From Falsiroseomonas sp051860665 (lineage in GTDB: Bacteria; Pseudomonadota; Alphaproteobacteria; Acetobacterales; Acetobacteraceae), in NCBI RefSeq assembly GCF_051860665.1, contig NZ_JBHYDM010000004.1:62001-126000 (forward strand): a stretch of 64,000 nucleotides of DNA, in the 5' to 3' direction. Below, one piece after another: positions 1 to 8,993 of the stretch. The position numbers and the translations under genes were made by a program. The notes under the pieces are model-generated. The model did no database searches, was not told where the DNA came from, and worked only from the letters and a program-made list of their open reading frames with translations. Position 1 is the first letter of the stretch, and every line of letters starts with the position of its first letter.

Positions 1-1502
1 TCCTCTGCGTCGTGGGCGAATCCGGCTCCGGCAAGTCGATGACCGCCGGCGCGGTGATGCGCCTGCTGCCGCCGGGGGTCGTCATCACCGGCGGATCGGT
101 CATCTTCGAGGGCCAGGACCTCGCCACGGCGGAGGAGGGCACGATGCGTCGCCTGCGCGGCGCGCGTATCGCCATGATCTTCCAGGAACCCATGACGGCG
201 CTGAACCCGCTGCGCCGCATCGGTGACCAGATCGGCGAGATGTTCCGCATCCACACGGCGCTGCCCCAGGCCGAGATCGCGGCGCGCGTGCTGGCCCTGC
301 TGGCCGAGGTGCATATCCCGGAACCCGCCCAGGCCGCCCGCGCCTATCCGCACGAGCTTTCGGGCGGCCAGCGCCAGCGCGCGATGATCGCCATGGCGCT
401 GGCGCTGGACCCCAAGGTGCTGATCGCGGATGAGCCGACCACGGCGCTGGACGTCACCACCCAGGCGCAGATCCTGCACCTCATCAAGGATCTGCAGCGC
501 CGCAAGGGCACGACGGTGCTCTTCATCACCCATGATTTCGGCGTGGTGGCGGAGATTGCCGATCGCGTCGCCGTCATGCAGCACGGCCTGGTTGTGGAGG
601 AAGGCCCCGCCGCCCAGGTGCTGAACGCGCCCCGGCACGCCTATACGCAGTCGCTCATCGCCGCCGTCCCGCCGCTTACCGCCCGCGCGCCACGCGCCAT
701 CAGCGCGGAGCCGATCCTGGTGATGCGGGATCTGCGAAAGACCTATCGCACCGGTGGCTTCCTCGGCCGCGGCGGGCGGGTGACGCAGGCGGTGCGGGGC
801 GTGACGCTGACGCTGCCCAAGGGCGCCACGCTCGGCATCGTCGGCGAATCCGGCTCCGGCAAGTCCACCCTCGCGCGCTGCCTGGTGCGGCTGGTCGAGC
901 CCGAGGCTGGCAGCGTATCGCTCGGCGATCTGGACCTCACCAGCCTGTCTCGGGCGCAAATGCGGCGGGAGGCGCATCGCATCCAGATGGTCTTCCAGGA
1001 CCCCTATGGCTCGCTGAATCCGCGCCGCCGCGCCGGCGAATTGGTGGCGCAGGGCCCGATGATCCATGGCAGCCCGCGCGCCGAGGCGCTGCGCCGGGCG
1101 AAGGAGCTTTTCGCGCTGGTCGGCCTCGACCCCGCCGCCACCGAACGCTTCCCGCATGAATTCTCGGGCGGCCAGCGGCAGCGCATCGGCCTGGCCCGGG
1201 CGCTCGCGATGGAGCCGGAGGTGCTGGTGGCGGATGAGCCGGTCTCGGCGCTGGATGTCTCGGTCCAGGCGCAGGTGCTGCGGCTGCTGGCGGAGCTGCG
1301 CGAAAGGCTGGGCCTGTCGCTGGTCTTCATCACCCACGACCTGCGCGTGGCAGCGCAGGTCTGCGACCTGGTGGCGGTGATGAAGGATGGCGCGGTGGTC
1401 GAGCACGGCCCCATCGCCCGCGTCTTCGAACAGCCGGAACATCCCTATACCCAGGCGCTGCTCGCCTCCGTTCCCGGTCGGGATTTTGCGCGGAAGAATT
1501 GA
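1..1502 (+). CDS. Peptide/nickel-type ABC transporter ATPase, two fused ATP-binding domains (5' end cut by window)
   Basis: This subunit powers an oligopeptide-type importer at the inner face of the membrane. The frame is open to the first base and the Walker A motif GESGSGKS starts almost at once, so the true start lies upstream. The first ATPase half shows signature LSGGQRQR and Walker B VLIADEPT. The second half, from about residue 235, repeats the set (GESGSGKST, FSGGQRQR, VLVADEPV). Both halves end in the HxYTQxLL tail typical of DppD/DppF. Fusion of DppD- and DppF-like halves is common in this family (GsiA, YejF). hyuA-hyuB and a family 5 binding protein follow on the same strand, so the importer probably serves a peptide-like or cyclic amide substrate. 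The permeases must lie upstream of the window. Confidence 0.92.
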   Translation, partial: LCVVGESGSGKSMTAGAVMRLLPPGVVITGGSVIFEGQDLATAEEGTMRRLRGARIAMIFQEPMTALNPLRRIGDQIGEMFRIHTALPQAEIAARVLALLAEVHIPEPAQAARAYPHELSGGQRQRAMIAMALALDPKVLIADEPTTALDVTTQAQILHLIKDLQRRKGTTVLFITHDFGVVAEIADRVAVMQHGLVVEEGPAAQVLNAPRHAYTQSLIAAVPPLTARAPRAISAEPILVMRDLRKTYRTGGFLGRGGRVTQAVRGVTLTLPKGATLGIVGESGSGKSTLARCLVRLVEPEAGSVSLGDLDLTSLSRAQMRREAHRIQMVFQDPYGSLNPRRRAGELVAQGPMIHGSPRAEALRRAKELFALVGLDPAATERFPHEFSGGQRQRIGLARALAMEPEVLVADEPVSALDVSVQAQVLRLLAELRERLGLSLVFITHDLRVAAQVCDLVAVMKDGAVVEHGPIARVFEQPEHPYTQALLASVPGRDFARKN

Positions 1503-1557
1503 CCGCCCCTGGAATTCGGCGTGAGACTGCCGTTCGGGCTTCAGCGGGGTCGCGATC

Positions 1558-3612
1558 GTGGGCTGGCGCGTCGGTGTGGATTCGGGTGGCACCTTCACGG
1601 ATGTCTGCCTCTTCGAGGAGGATACCGGCCGCATCGCGGTCTGGAAGGTCTCCTCCACCCCGGATGATCCTTCCCGCGGCATCGCCGGCGGCGTGGCGGA
1701 GGGCATGGCGGAAATCGGCCAGGCGCCCGCCGACATCGCCTATTTCGGCCATGGCACCACGGTGGCCACCAATGCGCTGATCCAGCATCGCGGCGTCCGC
1801 ACCGGCCTGGTCACCACCGACGGCTTCCGCGACCTGCTGGAGATCGGTCGCCAGAAACGTCCGGACCTTTACGACCTGCAGGTGGACAAGCCGCCGGTGC
1901 TGGTGGCGCGGGAACTGCGGCTGCAAGTGCCGGAACGCATCCGCCACGACGGCAGCGTGGAGACGGCGCTGGACGAACAGGCGGTGCGGGAGGCCGCGCG
2001 GGCGCTGAAGGCGGCGGGCGTCCAGGCCATCGCCATCTGCTTCCTCTACAGCTTCGTCCATCCCGAACACGAGGCGACGGCGAAGCGCATCCTCGCGGAG
2101 GAACTGCCCGGCATCTTCCTGACCACGAGCCATGAGATCGCGCCGGAATTCCGAGAGTTCGAGCGGCTGTCGACCGCGGTGGTGAACAGCTATCTCGGCC
2201 CGGTGATGCGCGGCTACATCAAGCGCCTGGCGGAACGCCTGGCGGCGCTCGGCGTCACCGCCACGCCGCATCTCACGCAATCCAATGGCGGCGTCATCGG
2301 CTTCGAAGCGGCGGCCGAAATGCCGGTGCGGATGGTGCTCTCTGGTCCCTCCACCGGCGTGGTCGGCGCGCAGGCGATCGGGCGGCTTTCCGGCTTCCCG
2401 GACCTCATCACCTTCGACATGGGCGGCACCAGCACGGATGTGGCGCTGCTGCAGGGCGGTGCGGCGCGGCTGACCGGGGAGGCCATCGTGCATGGCTACC
2501 CGATCAAGGCGCCGATGCTGGATATCCACACGGTGGGCGCCGGTGGCGGCTCCATCGCCTATGTCGATTCCGGAGGCTTGCTGAAGGTCGGGCCGCGCAG
2601 TTGCGGCGCCGATCCGGGGCCGGTCTGCTACGACCGCGGCAACCCGGAAGCGGCGGTGACGGATGCGAATGTCGTGCTCGGCACGCTGCACCCGACGCAT
2701 CTGCTGGGCGGCCGCATGCCGATCCGGCGCGACCTGTCGCTGGCGGCGGTGGAGCGGCTGGCCAAGCAGCTCGGCATGGGGGTGATGGAGACGGCGCAGG
2801 GCATTTTGTCCGTTGTCACCGCGAATATGGCGAAGGCGATCCGCGTGATCTCCGTGCAGCGGGGCCATGATCCGCGCGACTATACGCTGATCGCCTTCGG
2901 CGGCGCCGGGCCGCTGCATGCGGCGCGGCTGGCGAAGGAGCTCGACATCCGCCGCGTGCTGGTGCCGCGCAACCCCGGCATCCTGTGCGCCATGGGCCTG
3001 CTGCTGACCGATCTGCGCGCGGATTTTTCGGCCACGCGGCTGACGGCGCTGGATCAGGATGCGCTGGCGCCGATGGAGGCCGCCTTCGCCACGCTGACCG
3101 CGACGGCCCTGCGCTGGTTCGACCAGGAACACATCGCGCCCGACAAGCGCATGATCCGCCGCACGGTGGACATGCGCTATGCCGGCCAGAACTATGAACT
3201 GCCCGTGGCGCTGCCGGATGGCCCTTTCACGGATGCCACGCTGGCCCATCTGGCCGAGGGTTTCGCCGCCGCACATCGCCAGATGTACGGCTTTGTCGCG
3301 GAAGGGGAGGCGGTGCAGCTCGTCACCTTCCGGCTGGAAGCCACCGGTGTGGTCCGCAAGGCGGAGCTGCGGCCGCGTCCCTTGCAGGGACCTGATCCGC
3401 AGGCGGCGCTGGAGGGCGCGCGGGATGTCTGGCTCCCGGAAGCCCGGAATCTCGTCGCCGTGCCGGTTTATGCGCGGGATCGCCTCGCCCCCGGCAACCG
3501 CATTGCCGGCCCCGCCATCATCGAGCAGATGGACGCCACCACCGTCATCCTGCCGGGCCAGGAAGCCCTCGTGGATGAATACGAGAACCTGATCCTGGAG
3601 GCGGCGGCATGA
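1558..3612 (+). CDS. hyuA: Hydantoinase/oxoprolinase family protein, A subunit
   Basis: A 684-residue HyuA-type subunit, normal for the family. HyuA/HyuB enzymes open cyclic amides such as hydantoins or 5-oxoproline with ATP; the substrate here cannot be read from sequence. The N-terminus carries the phosphate-binding VDSGGTFTD signature of the actin-like ATPase fold. A second glycine-rich motif (FDMGGTSTDVALL) sits near residue 285 and a third (FGGAGPLHA) near residue 445. Translation is set at a GTG because it places VGVDSGGTFTD at the usual distance from the start. The stop overlaps the start of hyuB by four bases, so the two subunits are probably translationally coupled. Confidence 0.92.
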   Translation: MGWRVGVDSGGTFTDVCLFEEDTGRIAVWKVSSTPDDPSRGIAGGVAEGMAEIGQAPADIAYFGHGTTVATNALIQHRGVRTGLVTTDGFRDLLEIGRQKRPDLYDLQVDKPPVLVARELRLQVPERIRHDGSVETALDEQAVREAARALKAAGVQAIAICFLYSFVHPEHEATAKRILAEELPGIFLTTSHEIAPEFREFERLSTAVVNSYLGPVMRGYIKRLAERLAALGVTATPHLTQSNGGVIGFEAAAEMPVRMVLSGPSTGVVGAQAIGRLSGFPDLITFDMGGTSTDVALLQGGAARLTGEAIVHGYPIKAPMLDIHTVGAGGGSIAYVDSGGLLKVGPRSCGADPGPVCYDRGNPEAAVTDANVVLGTLHPTHLLGGRMPIRRDLSLAAVERLAKQLGMGVMETAQGILSVVTANMAKAIRVISVQRGHDPRDYTLIAFGGAGPLHAARLAKELDIRRVLVPRNPGILCAMGLLLTDLRADFSATRLTALDQDALAPMEAAFATLTATALRWFDQEHIAPDKRMIRRTVDMRYAGQNYELPVALPDGPFTDATLAHLAEGFAAAHRQMYGFVAEGEAVQLVTFRLEATGVVRKAELRPRPLQGPDPQAALEGARDVWLPEARNLVAVPVYARDRLAPGNRIAGPAIIEQMDATTVILPGQEALVDEYENLILEAAA

Positions 3613-5267
3613 GCAACACCCGCCCTGAGCTCCGCGTCCGGCGCAGTGTGCCGGACCCCATCACGGTCGAGGTCATCGGCTCCGCCTTGTCCTCCATCGT
3701 CGAGGAGATGGGAGAGGCGCTGGTGCGCGCTTCCTATTCCACCAACATCAAGGAAAGGCGGGACTGCTCCACCGCGCTCTTCGACATCGCGGGCCATACG
3801 CTCTGCCAGGCGGAGCACATCCCGATCCATCTCGGCAGTTTCATCGGCATCATCGCGCATATCCTGAAGCGCCATCCGATGGAGCAGATGCAGCCGGGCG
3901 ATGTCTTCGTCGGCAATGACGCCTATGAGGGCGGCGGAACCCATCTGCCCGACATCGTGCTGGCGGAGCCGATTTTCGTGGATGGCCGCATCGTCTCCTG
4001 GGCCGTGAACCTGGCGCATCACTCGGATTTCGCCGATCGCGGCCATGCCCACATCTTCCAGGAAGGCCTGCGCATCCCGCCGATCCGGCTGTATCGCGCC
4101 GGCGAATTGCAGCAGGACGTGCAGGAGCTGATCCTGCTGAACTGCCAGGTGCCGCGCGAGCGCCTGTCCGACCTGCGCGCGCAGATGGCGGCGAACCGCC
4201 TCGGCGTCGCCCGCATGCAGGCACTCTGCGCCAAATACGGCACGGAGACGGTGCTGGCGGCCGGGGAGGCCCTGCAGGACTACGCCGAGCGCAAGATGCG
4301 CGCCGGCATCGCCGCGATCCCGGACGGCACCTGGCATTTCGCCGATGTGCACGACAGCCCGGAGATCGACGGCGAGCTGAAGCTGACCCTGACGCTCACC
4401 GTCGCGGGCGACACCATGTCGCTGGATTTCGACGGGCCGGACCAGGTGCGCGCCGGCATCAACATGACCTTCACCGCGCTGCTCGCGACCGTCTACTACG
4501 CGGTGAAGACGGTGGTGGACCCGACGCTGCTGCCCAATGCCGGCCTGGCGCGGCCGCTGCGCGTCACCGCCCGCGAAGGCAGCGTGCTGAACTGCGTGCT
4601 GCCCGCGGCGGTGAATGCGCGGCTGTCCACCTGCCAGCGCGTGGTGGATCTGATCCATGGCGCGCTCGCCCAGGCGGTGCCGGACCGCGTGACGGCGGCG
4701 CATAACGGCGCCTGCTTCGTCGCCTCCTTCGTCGGGCGCCAGCCCGTCACGGGCGAGCCCTGGGTCTATCTTGAGACGATCGGCGGCGGCTTCGGCGCTC
4801 GCGCGACGAAGGACGGGCTGGATGGGGTGCATGTGCATACCACCAATACCTCCAACCTGCCGGTGGAGGCGCTGGAGATCGAATACCCGCTGACCCTGAT
4901 GCGCTACGAGCTGGTGGAAGGCTCCGGCGGCGCCGGGCGGCAGCGCGGCGGCGTGGGACTGCGCCGGGTCTATCGCGCGGAGGCCGAATGCCGCCTGCGG
5001 ATGGATGGGTCCCGCTTCGCCTCCGCCCCCTGGGGGCTGCAGGGCGGGCAGCCGGGTGGGCGTGGCCGCTTCGTCTTCGGACCTGGCATCGAACCTTTCG
5101 TGCTCGGCAACGGGCTGTTGCGGGCGGGCCAATGGGTGGAGATCATCACGCCGGGCGGCGGCGGCTATGGCCCGCCCACGGAACGCGACCACGCCGCGCT
5201 GCAACGCGACCTGGACGAAGGCAGCATCACGCGGGAAGCCGCGCGGACGATCTACGGAGCCGACTGA
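3609..5267 (+). CDS. hyuB: Hydantoinase/oxoprolinase family protein, B subunit
   Basis: The 552-residue partner of HyuA and the second half of the ATP-dependent cyclic-amide hydrolase. It starts DPITVEVIGSAL, the standard opening of HyuB proteins. It has the conserved stretch around residue 100 (FVGNDAYEGGGTHLPD) and the C-terminal glycine-rich ITPGGGGYG. Length is typical of bacterial HyuB. The ATG overlaps the hyuA stop, and a binding-protein gene begins 26 bases after its end, so transport and hydrolysis appear co-transcribed. Family assignment is firm; whether the substrate is hydantoin, oxoproline or another lactam is open. Confidence 0.92.
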   Translation: MSNTRPELRVRRSVPDPITVEVIGSALSSIVEEMGEALVRASYSTNIKERRDCSTALFDIAGHTLCQAEHIPIHLGSFIGIIAHILKRHPMEQMQPGDVFVGNDAYEGGGTHLPDIVLAEPIFVDGRIVSWAVNLAHHSDFADRGHAHIFQEGLRIPPIRLYRAGELQQDVQELILLNCQVPRERLSDLRAQMAANRLGVARMQALCAKYGTETVLAAGEALQDYAERKMRAGIAAIPDGTWHFADVHDSPEIDGELKLTLTLTVAGDTMSLDFDGPDQVRAGINMTFTALLATVYYAVKTVVDPTLLPNAGLARPLRVTAREGSVLNCVLPAAVNARLSTCQRVVDLIHGALAQAVPDRVTAAHNGACFVASFVGRQPVTGEPWVYLETIGGGFGARATKDGLDGVHVHTTNTSNLPVEALEIEYPLTLMRYELVEGSGGAGRQRGGVGLRRVYRAEAECRLRMDGSRFASAPWGLQGGQPGGRGRFVFGPGIEPFVLGNGLLRAGQWVEIITPGGGGYGPPTERDHAALQRDLDEGSITREAARTIYGAD

Positions 5268-5293
5268 CACCGAGAATAGGGGAGATTTTCGCC

Positions 5294-6817
5294 ATGCGCT
5301 TCACCCGCCGCGGCCTGATCGCCGCCACCGCTGCCCTGCCCCTCCTGCCGGGCGGCGCCGCCCGCGCCCAGGGTGGGACCTTGCGCTTCGGGCTCTCCTC
5401 CTTCCCGCCCAGCCTGCTGCCCTGGGCCAATACCGGCACGGCCGCTGCCACGGTGAAGCTGCTCATTCATCGTGGCCTGCTCTCCTACGCGCCGGATGGC
5501 GCGCTCCGCGGCGAGATCGCGGAGTCCTGGCGCAACGAAAGCCCCACCGTCTGGGTTTTCGCGCTGCGCGACAACGCCGTCTTCCACAATGGCGAGAAGA
5601 TCACCGCCGCCGATGTGAAATGGAACATCGAGCAGATCGCGTCCGAACGCTCCACCGCCCATTACCGGGCGGAGATGCAGCAGATCGCGAGCATGGAGAC
5701 GCCGGATGCGCGCACGCTGCGCATCACCACCCGTGCGCCCATCGCCACCCTGCCGAACTGGATGGCCTCCTACCATATGATGATCGTCAACCCGCGCAGC
5801 CCGACCGGCGCGGGCGTGCTGCCGATCGGCGCCGGGCCCTTCACCATCCGCGCGCAGGAACGCGGCAGCTCGATCGACCTCGTGGCCTTCGATCGCTACT
5901 ACAAGCCGGGCCAGCCGAAGCTGGCCGGCATCCGCATGGTCGCCTATGCGGATGAGAATCTCCGCGTCTCCGCCATCCGCGCCGGCGATGTGGACCTCAT
6001 CGAATACGTGCCCTGGCAGGCCATGGCTGCGATCGAGGCGGATGACCGGCTGCGGCTGGACGCCACCGACGGCCCCTTCATGTACCTGAACTTCAATGCC
6101 ACGCGGCCGCATCTGGGCGATGCGCGGGTCAGGCGGGCCATCGCGCACGCCATCAAGCGCGATGAGATCGTCAAGGTCGCCTTCTTCGGCCGCGGCAGCC
6201 CGCTGGAGGGCCTGCCCATCGCCCCCGGCAGCGAATTCTTCGACGCGGCGCTGTCCAGGGGCCAGGCCTATGACCCGGACAGGGCCAAGGCACTGCTGCG
6301 GGAGGCCGGGCTGCCGAACGGCTTCAGCACCACCCTGCTCTCCACCGCGCAATACGGCATGCACAAGGATACGGCGGAGGTGGTGCAGCAGCACCTGGCC
6401 GCCATCGGCATCCAGGCGGAACTGCGCCTGCCGGATTGGGCGACGCGGGTGAACCTCGGCAATCGCGGCCAGTTCGACATCGCGGTGATGGGCACGGCCA
6501 CCGACAACAACGATGCGGATGGGTTGAACAGCCTGATCGATGGCTCGCTCTCACCCTCCTATATCCGCAGTGCCGGCTTGCGGATCCCGCGGCTGGAGGA
6601 GCTGATGCAGGCCGGCCGCGCGGAATTCGACACCGCTAGGCGTCGCGAGATCTACCGGGAGGCGCAGCGCGTGGCGCTGGAGGAGGTGCCGCTGGTCGGC
6701 CTCGCCTGGCGCAGCCAGGGCTATGCCATGAAGCGGGGCATCACCGGCTTCAAGGCCATGCCCGGCGCGCTGAACTTCTTCTCCGGCATCACGCTGGAGG
6801 ATGCGGCGCTCGGCTGA
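5294..6817 (+). CDS. ABC transporter substrate-binding protein, family 5 (peptide/nickel type)
   Basis: A periplasmic receptor of 507 residues for the peptide-type importer whose ATPase opens the window. The chosen ATG follows a purine-rich GGGGAGA ribosome site and gives a twin-arginine leader (TRRGLIAATA) ending at ARAQG. The mature part has family 5 landmarks: VWVFALRDNAVFHNGEKITAADV, seen in pieces near residues 85-105, and a central region with FMYLNFN and DARVRRAIAHAI. The open frame extends further upstream inside hyuB, but that part has no family similarity. Position after hyuAB suggests the ligand is the substrate or product of that hydrolase. Confidence 0.9.
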   Translation: MRFTRRGLIAATAALPLLPGGAARAQGGTLRFGLSSFPPSLLPWANTGTAAATVKLLIHRGLLSYAPDGALRGEIAESWRNESPTVWVFALRDNAVFHNGEKITAADVKWNIEQIASERSTAHYRAEMQQIASMETPDARTLRITTRAPIATLPNWMASYHMMIVNPRSPTGAGVLPIGAGPFTIRAQERGSSIDLVAFDRYYKPGQPKLAGIRMVAYADENLRVSAIRAGDVDLIEYVPWQAMAAIEADDRLRLDATDGPFMYLNFNATRPHLGDARVRRAIAHAIKRDEIVKVAFFGRGSPLEGLPIAPGSEFFDAALSRGQAYDPDRAKALLREAGLPNGFSTTLLSTAQYGMHKDTAEVVQQHLAAIGIQAELRLPDWATRVNLGNRGQFDIAVMGTATDNNDADGLNSLIDGSLSPSYIRSAGLRIPRLEELMQAGRAEFDTARRREIYREAQRVALEEVPLVGLAWRSQGYAMKRGITGFKAMPGALNFFSGITLEDAALG

Positions 6818-6829
6818 TCCTGGGCAAGC

Positions 6830-6861
6830 GGCCGGGCGACCCCACTTCGGGTCGGCCGGCC
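6830..6861 (+). terminator. Strong GC stem-loop after the peptide/hydantoin operon
   Basis: A 13-base arm (6830-6842) pairs with 6849-6861 with a single mismatch around a six-base loop. It lies 13 bases after the binding-protein stop codon. No T-run follows, so it is either a Rho-assisted or structure-only terminator or an mRNA 3'-end stabiliser. Confidence 0.45.
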
Positions 6862-6951
6862 CCCTGCAACCGAAGCGGGACGGAACCGGTTGCCCTGTGG
6901 CACGCTGTGCTGCTGGCAGAGCTTGGCACCGAAGCGGGACAGGACAGGACC

Positions 6952-7881
6952 ATGGCAGGCATTTTGCGGCGGCGACTTCTGGCCGCACTTCCCCTGACGC
7001 TCCCCTGGGCCCTTGCGACCCCGCGACTGGCGCGCGCCCAGGCGGCGCGGCCCGTGGTGGTCTCCTCGAAGATCGATACCGAGGGCGCGCTGCTGGGCAA
7101 CCTGATCCTTGTGGCACTGGAACGCGCCCGTATCCCGACCGAGGCGCGGCTGTCGCTCGGCCCCACGCGCATCGTCCGCACCGCGCTGGTGGCGGGCGAG
7201 ATCGACCTCTATCCCGAATACACCGGCAATGGCGCCTTCTTCTTCCAGCAGCCGGAGGCGCCGGCCTGGCGCCAGGGTGACACGGCCCATGAGACGGTGG
7301 CGAGGCTGGACCTGGAGGCCAACAAGCTGGTCTGGCTGGCCCGCGCGCCGGCCAACAATACCTGGGCCATCGCCCTGCGCGGCGATGTGGCCCGCGCCGA
7401 GCGCCTCGCCACCATGGAGGATTTCGGCCGTGCCGCCGCGGCCGGCAAGCTGCGCCTCGCGGCCTCGGCCGAATTCGTCGAAAGCCCGGCGGCGCTCGGC
7501 AGTTTCGAGCGCACCTATGGCTTCGCCTTCCCGCGCGACCGCATCGTGGTGCTGCCGGGCGGCGATACGGCGGTGACGATGCGCGCCGCCGCCCAGGGCA
7601 TCTCGGGCGTGAATGCCGCCATGGTCTACGGCACGGATGGCGCGATCTCCGCCCTCGGCCTGGTGGTGATGCAGGACAGCAAGGGCGCGCAGATCGTCTA
7701 TGAGCCGGCGCCGGTGGTCCGCCAGCCGGTGCTGGAGGCGCATCCAGGCATCCGCGCGGCGCTGGCCCCGGTCTTCGCCTCGCTGACGCTGGAAAAGCTG
7801 CAGCAGTTGAACGCCCGCGTGGCGGTGGAAGGCCAGGCGGCGGCGGCGGTGGCGCGGGCGCATTTCGCCACGCTGGGATGA
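6952..7881 (+). CDS. yehZ: Osmoprotectant (glycine betaine/choline-type) ABC transporter substrate-binding protein, YehZ/OpuBC-like
   Basis: A 309-residue periplasmic receptor of the QAT (quaternary amine) family. The leader is basic then hydrophobic (RRRLLAALPLTLPWALA) and ends ARAQA. Family features include KIDTEGALLGNLILVAL near residue 30, LGPTRIVRTALVAGEIDLYPEYTGNG near residue 70 (typical 'ElYpEYTGt' box), and a late NAAMVYGTDGAI stretch. The ATG chosen begins the leader; an in-frame start 15 codons upstream adds nothing recognisable. The four genes SBP-permease-ATPase-permease overlap by four bases each and have the order and sizes of E. coli yehZYXW. A low-affinity or non-osmotic role, as described for YehZYXW, is possible. 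Confidence 0.85.
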   Translation: MAGILRRRLLAALPLTLPWALATPRLARAQAARPVVVSSKIDTEGALLGNLILVALERARIPTEARLSLGPTRIVRTALVAGEIDLYPEYTGNGAFFFQQPEAPAWRQGDTAHETVARLDLEANKLVWLARAPANNTWAIALRGDVARAERLATMEDFGRAAAAGKLRLAASAEFVESPAALGSFERTYGFAFPRDRIVVLPGGDTAVTMRAAAQGISGVNAAMVYGTDGAISALGLVVMQDSKGAQIVYEPAPVVRQPVLEAHPGIRAALAPVFASLTLEKLQQLNARVAVEGQAAAAVARAHFATLG

Positions 7882-8993
7882 AGGCCGGGGAGGCGGGCCG
7901 CGCGCTCTTGTGGCTGGGCGTGCTGGCCGGCCTGGCGCTGCCCTGGCTGACCGTCGCGCCGAACCGGCTGCTGCCGGGTCTTGCCATGTCCGGATTTGCC
8001 GCGATCGGCTGGACGGCGCTGCTGGCCCTGGTGCTGGCCGTGCCGCAGCGCGTGCCGGCTTGGCTGGGGGCGGCCACCGCCCTGGGTGGCGTGGCCTTCC
8101 TGCTGGCCGCCACCGGCTGGGCCGCCGCCACCTCGCTCGAAGGCCTGGCCCCTGCGGCGCGTGCCGGGCTGGGCGGCGGCTTCTGGCTGGGGCTTGTTGC
8201 GGCCGCGGCGCTGGTGGCGGCGCGCGGCGCCGCGCTGCCGGGCCTCGGCCGTTCCATCCTGGCGATCGCGGCCCTGCTCGCCCTCGCACTGCTCTGGCGC
8301 GCCGGCACTTTCGCGGCGCTGTCCCTGGTGGTGGAGTACCGGGCGCGGGAGGCCGCGGTCCACGCCGCGCTGCTGCGCCACCTGGCGCTGGCCGGCGCGG
8401 CGCTGGCGCTGGCGCTGTTGCTGGCCGTGCCGCTGGCCTGGGCCGGATTTCGCCGGCCGGGCGCGGCCGGAGCGGTGGGCGCGAGCCTCGGCGCGGTGCA
8501 GGTGGTGCCGGCCATCGCGCTCTTCGCGGCGCTGATCCCGCTGCTGGCCGGGCTGCTGGCGCTGTTTCCGTCGCTGCGAAACCTCGGGCTGGGGGCGATC
8601 GGCCCGGCGCCCGCGGTGCTGGCGACGGCCGGCTACCTGGCGCTGCCGCTCTGGCGTTCCGTGCTCGGCGGGCTGACGGCCGCCGATCCCGCCGCCGTGG
8701 CCGCCGCCCGCGCCATGGGCCTGACCGAGGGCGGCATCACGCGCGAGGTGCGGCTGCCCCTCGCGCTGCCGGTTTTTGCGGGCGGGCTGCGCGTGGCCGT
8801 GGTGCAGGCAATCGGGCTGGTGACGCTGGGGGGGCTCGTGGGGGCAGGGGGTCTGGGCGCCCTGGTCTTCGAGGGTCTGTCGCAATTCGCCACCGACCTG
8901 ATGCTGCTCGGCGCGCTGCCGATCATGGCGCTGGCCCTGGTGGCGGATGCGCTGGTCCGCGCCTTGGAACACCGGCTGGGGGGCACCGCATGA
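7878..8993 (+). CDS. yehY: Osmoprotectant ABC transporter permease, YehY-like
   Basis: An inner-membrane permease of 371 residues. The N-terminal half carries extra hydrophobic segments, as in YehY (about 385 residues), before the standard transport domain. The EAA loop that contacts the ATPase is visible near residues 270-295 (ARAMGLTEGGITREVRLPLALP). It starts by an ATGA overlap with the binding-protein gene and ends by an ATGA overlap with the ATPase gene. Very alanine- and leucine-rich composition follows local GC content and is not anomalous. Permease assignment is firm; ligand is inferred from the operon. Confidence 0.87.
   Translation: MKAGEAGRALLWLGVLAGLALPWLTVAPNRLLPGLAMSGFAAIGWTALLALVLAVPQRVPAWLGAATALGGVAFLLAATGWAAATSLEGLAPAARAGLGGGFWLGLVAAAALVAARGAALPGLGRSILAIAALLALALLWRAGTFAALSLVVEYRAREAAVHAALLRHLALAGAALALALLLAVPLAWAGFRRPGAAGAVGASLGAVQVVPAIALFAALIPLLAGLLALFPSLRNLGLGAIGPAPAVLATAGYLALPLWRSVLGGLTAADPAAVAAARAMGLTEGGITREVRLPLALPVFAGGLRVAVVQAIGLVTLGGLVGAGGLGALVFEGLSQFATDLMLLGALPIMALALVADALVRALEHRLGGTA

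Noticed and set aside
1330..3276. A 648-codon open frame on the minus strand over hyuA
   Set aside because: Fully antisense to a well-supported gene, with Arg/His/Gln-rich sequence and no motif.
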